64,000 bases of DNA from Spirosoma validum (GTDB lineage: Bacteria; Bacteroidota; Bacteroidia; Cytophagales; Spirosomataceae), in the NCBI RefSeq assembly GCF_014699035.1, contig NZ_JACXAA010000001.1:1116001-1180000 (forward strand), given 5' to 3'. The translations under genes were made by a program, and so were the position numbers. Shown here piece by piece: positions 62,615 through 64,000 of this stretch. Numbering within the stretch: the first letter of the stretch is position 1; every line of letters starts with the position of its first letter. The notes under the pieces are model-generated. The model was not told the DNA's origin. It did not search any database and worked only from the letters and a program-made list of their open reading frames with translations.

Positions 62615-63472
62615 TTAACTAAACAGCGACCGTACAGTCTTGGCGTTCTCAACGTAACTTTCCAGCATCGGCTTATCTTTGGGAACGGCGCCTTCAATCT
62701 GTAACCATCCTGAATAGTCAATGTCGTACAGGACTCGTCTAACTTTTACCAGATCAACTTTACCCTTACCAAGCAGATAACCGTTCTCTTTCAGATGCAC
62801 TTCGCAGATTCGATCTTTACCGAGATCACGAATTTCCTTAAAAATATCGTAGCCACCATCGGTTGAGTTACAGACGTCATAATAAACCTTTACAGCCGGT
62901 GATCCCACCGCATCCAGAATAGCGAGATGTTCAGGACCTGATAACCAGGATTCGATACCCAGTACGACACCCGCTTTCTCGGCTTTGGGGGCTACAGCTT
63001 TCAATCGGTCGATAACAGCCTGCGTTCCTTTCTGGTCATTCCGTAAGTCGTTGTTTGAAAAAAACGCCAGCAGTACGTTCTTCACACCCAGGGCATAGGC
63101 TACATCGACACTATCCTGCACCCACTGTTCCGTTCGGGGATCGGATTTATAGGGAATTTCGTTCAACAAACCAATGGCCAGTCCCCCGATAGAAACGCCC
63201 GCCTGTTGGGCCGCTTCTTTAATGGCTTGTTGCGTTTCTGGGCGTCGAAGGTGTTCCTGATCCGCTTTTGTGTTTAAACTAACCTGCACACCATCGAGAC
63301 CAATCTGTTTTGCAACGGCAAAGCTCTTGATATCGCCCGCCGGACCAATTGACCAGTCGCAGGCCCCTATTTTGAAGCGGGCGTTAGCAGCAGAAGCCCG
63401 ACCATACGTCGACTGGGTAATGGCTGCCAGCCCTAAACCCAGCGAACAACGTAATGCATCCCGACGATTCAT
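62615..63472 (-). CDS. sugar phosphate isomerase/epimerase family TIM-barrel protein, Tat-exported
   Basis: 285 residues. MNRRDALRCSLGLGLAAITQ is a twin-arginine signal. The remainder is an AP-endonuclease-2/xylose-isomerase-like TIM barrel: IGACDWSIG, KQIGLDGVQVS, VVLGIESWLSG (acidic metal ligand), VYYDVCNS and ICEVHLKENG (metal-binding His). It probably isomerises or epimerises a free or oxidised sugar in the periplasm. Upstream there is an exact TACCTTTG promoter element; downstream comes the PVC-type cytochrome gene. Confidence 0.87.
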   Translation of the reverse strand: MNRRDALRCSLGLGLAAITQSTYGRASAANARFKIGACDWSIGPAGDIKSFAVAKQIGLDGVQVSLNTKADQEHLRRPETQQAIKEAAQQAGVSIGGLAIGLLNEIPYKSDPRTEQWVQDSVDVAYALGVKNVLLAFFSNNDLRNDQKGTQAVIDRLKAVAPKAEKAGVVLGIESWLSGPEHLAILDAVGSPAVKVYYDVCNSTDGGYDIFKEIRDLGKDRICEVHLKENGYLLGKGKVDLVKVRRVLYDIDYSGWLQIEGAVPKDKPMLESYVENAKTVRSLFS

Positions 63473-63497
63473 GTATAAATTATGTTGTTTGGTGTAT

Positions 63498-63505
63498 CAA
63501 AGGTA
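63498..63505 (-). promoter_or_regulatory. -7 promoter element for the TIM-barrel isomerase gene
   Basis: Minus strand TACCTTTG is an exact TAnnTTTG, 25 bases upstream of the ATG at 63472. No clear -33 TTG. Confidence 0.5.
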
Positions 63506-63632
63506 CGTATCTATCAGGCATCTAACATTAATTATCGTATACGGTATATACTTTTGGAAAGAATATGATTTTTTTTCCTTTGGCTTACAACGGTTTGTTT
63601 ATAAATGAGGTCATTGGAGTGTCAGCGTTGAT

Positions 63633-64000
63633 ATGCAGGATGAATACGCATTAGTAGAAGGATGCCGAAGGCAGGACCGGATTGTACAGCGACAGCTCTA
63701 TGAGCGGTTTGCCGGAAAGCTCTTTGTCTTGTGTAAACGATACATAAAAGACCCCGATGAAGCCGAAGATGTTTTGCAGGATGCGTTCGTGAAGATTTAT
63801 CGAAATATTGATTCATTTCGATTCGAGTGCCCACTGGAAGCCTGGTTGAAACGGATAACGATCAACACAGCCCTTAAACAGCTGAGAAAAGAGAAACCGT
63901 GGGATAATACCGCCGATGTTCAGGATCTGGCTCCCATATTGCCACAGGCCGATGAAAGTTTACCGACACTGAATTATAAATACCTGCTACAGCTTATTCA
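63633..64000 (+). CDS. ECF-type RNA polymerase sigma factor, N-terminal part (runs off the window)
   Basis: 122 codons are visible from ATG 63633. MQDEYALVEGCRRQDR is the usual sigma-70 region 2 start in Bacteroidota ECF factors; EAEDVLQDAFVKIYRNI is region 2.2/2.3 (core binding), and PLEAWLKRITINTALKQLRK is region 2.4 (-10 recognition). Region 4 lies beyond the window. It is divergent from the isomerase/PVC cytochrome operon; an anti-sigma gene may follow outside the window. Confidence 0.9.
   Translation, partial: MQDEYALVEGCRRQDRIVQRQLYERFAGKLFVLCKRYIKDPDEAEDVLQDAFVKIYRNIDSFRFECPLEAWLKRITINTALKQLRKEKPWDNTADVQDLAPILPQADESLPTLNYKYLLQLI

Overview
The window looks like chromosomal DNA of a Bacteroidota bacterium of the order Cytophagales, probably Spirosoma or a close relative (inferred from gene content, not from a database match). 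The signs are an Oar-type TonB-dependent receptor, a DUF5686/CarboxypepD_reg protein, a type IX secretion (T9SS) C-terminal sorting domain, DUF4301, PVC-type haem-binding proteins, weak or absent Shine-Dalgarno sequences, and several TAnnTTTG promoter elements typical of the phylum. Base composition is near 50% GC except for an AT-rich patch around 57.5-58.2 kb.

Layout. 1-1.3 kb: minus-strand Gfo/Idh/MocA oxidoreductase (cut by the window edge), GNAT acetyltransferase and NTF2-like protein. 1.5-6.1 kb: a molybdenum hydroxylase operon (2Fe-2S subunit, molybdopterin subunit with Tat signal, XdhC-type maturation factor, MocA-like nucleotidyltransferase). 6.2-10.6 kb: ruvX, def, omega-amidase, HAD hydrolase, DUF4301 protein. 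10.6-17.5 kb: Rrf2 regulator, TonB-dependent receptor, DUF5686 protein. 17.9-26.8 kb: M14 carboxypeptidase, crcB, APC permease, GNAT protein, PBP4-type carboxypeptidase, secreted T9SS metalloprotease, msrB. 27-35.2 kb: recQ, DUF2141 protein, SDR, gluconate 2-dehydrogenase subunit 3 with GMC oxidoreductase, GH1-like glycosidase and alpha/beta hydrolase.

35.2-44.4 kb is the most interesting part. A tRNA-Pro with an unusually long variable/T-arm region is followed by a short leader ORF with three consecutive Trp codons, a strong terminator hairpin, and then trpE-G-D-C-F-(PIN toxin module)-B-A-(AbiEii-like module)-hisIE. The leader has the form of a classical transcription attenuator. Two toxin-antitoxin-like pairs sit inside the biosynthetic run, and one (AbiEii) appears to have lost a catalytic aspartate.

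44.4-64 kb: small YvlD-like membrane protein, RidA, SGNH hydrolase plus a 1164-residue PVC-type cytochrome protein, a 2147-residue alpha-2-macroglobulin-like protein with an embedded CarboxypepD_reg/plug-like segment, secreted cyclophilin, GNAT protein, DUF2268-like protease, a second PVC-type cytochrome protein with a Tat-exported TIM-barrel sugar isomerase, and the start of an ECF sigma factor gene.

Intergenic gaps carry many long inverted repeats in recognisable families (GGTTTTAACC core, GGCTTCAGCC core, purine/pyrimidine-arm spacers, and others). They look like dispersed REP-like elements, mostly at gene 3' ends and sometimes directly against the next start codon. No CRISPR array, rRNA, insertion sequence or prophage was seen.
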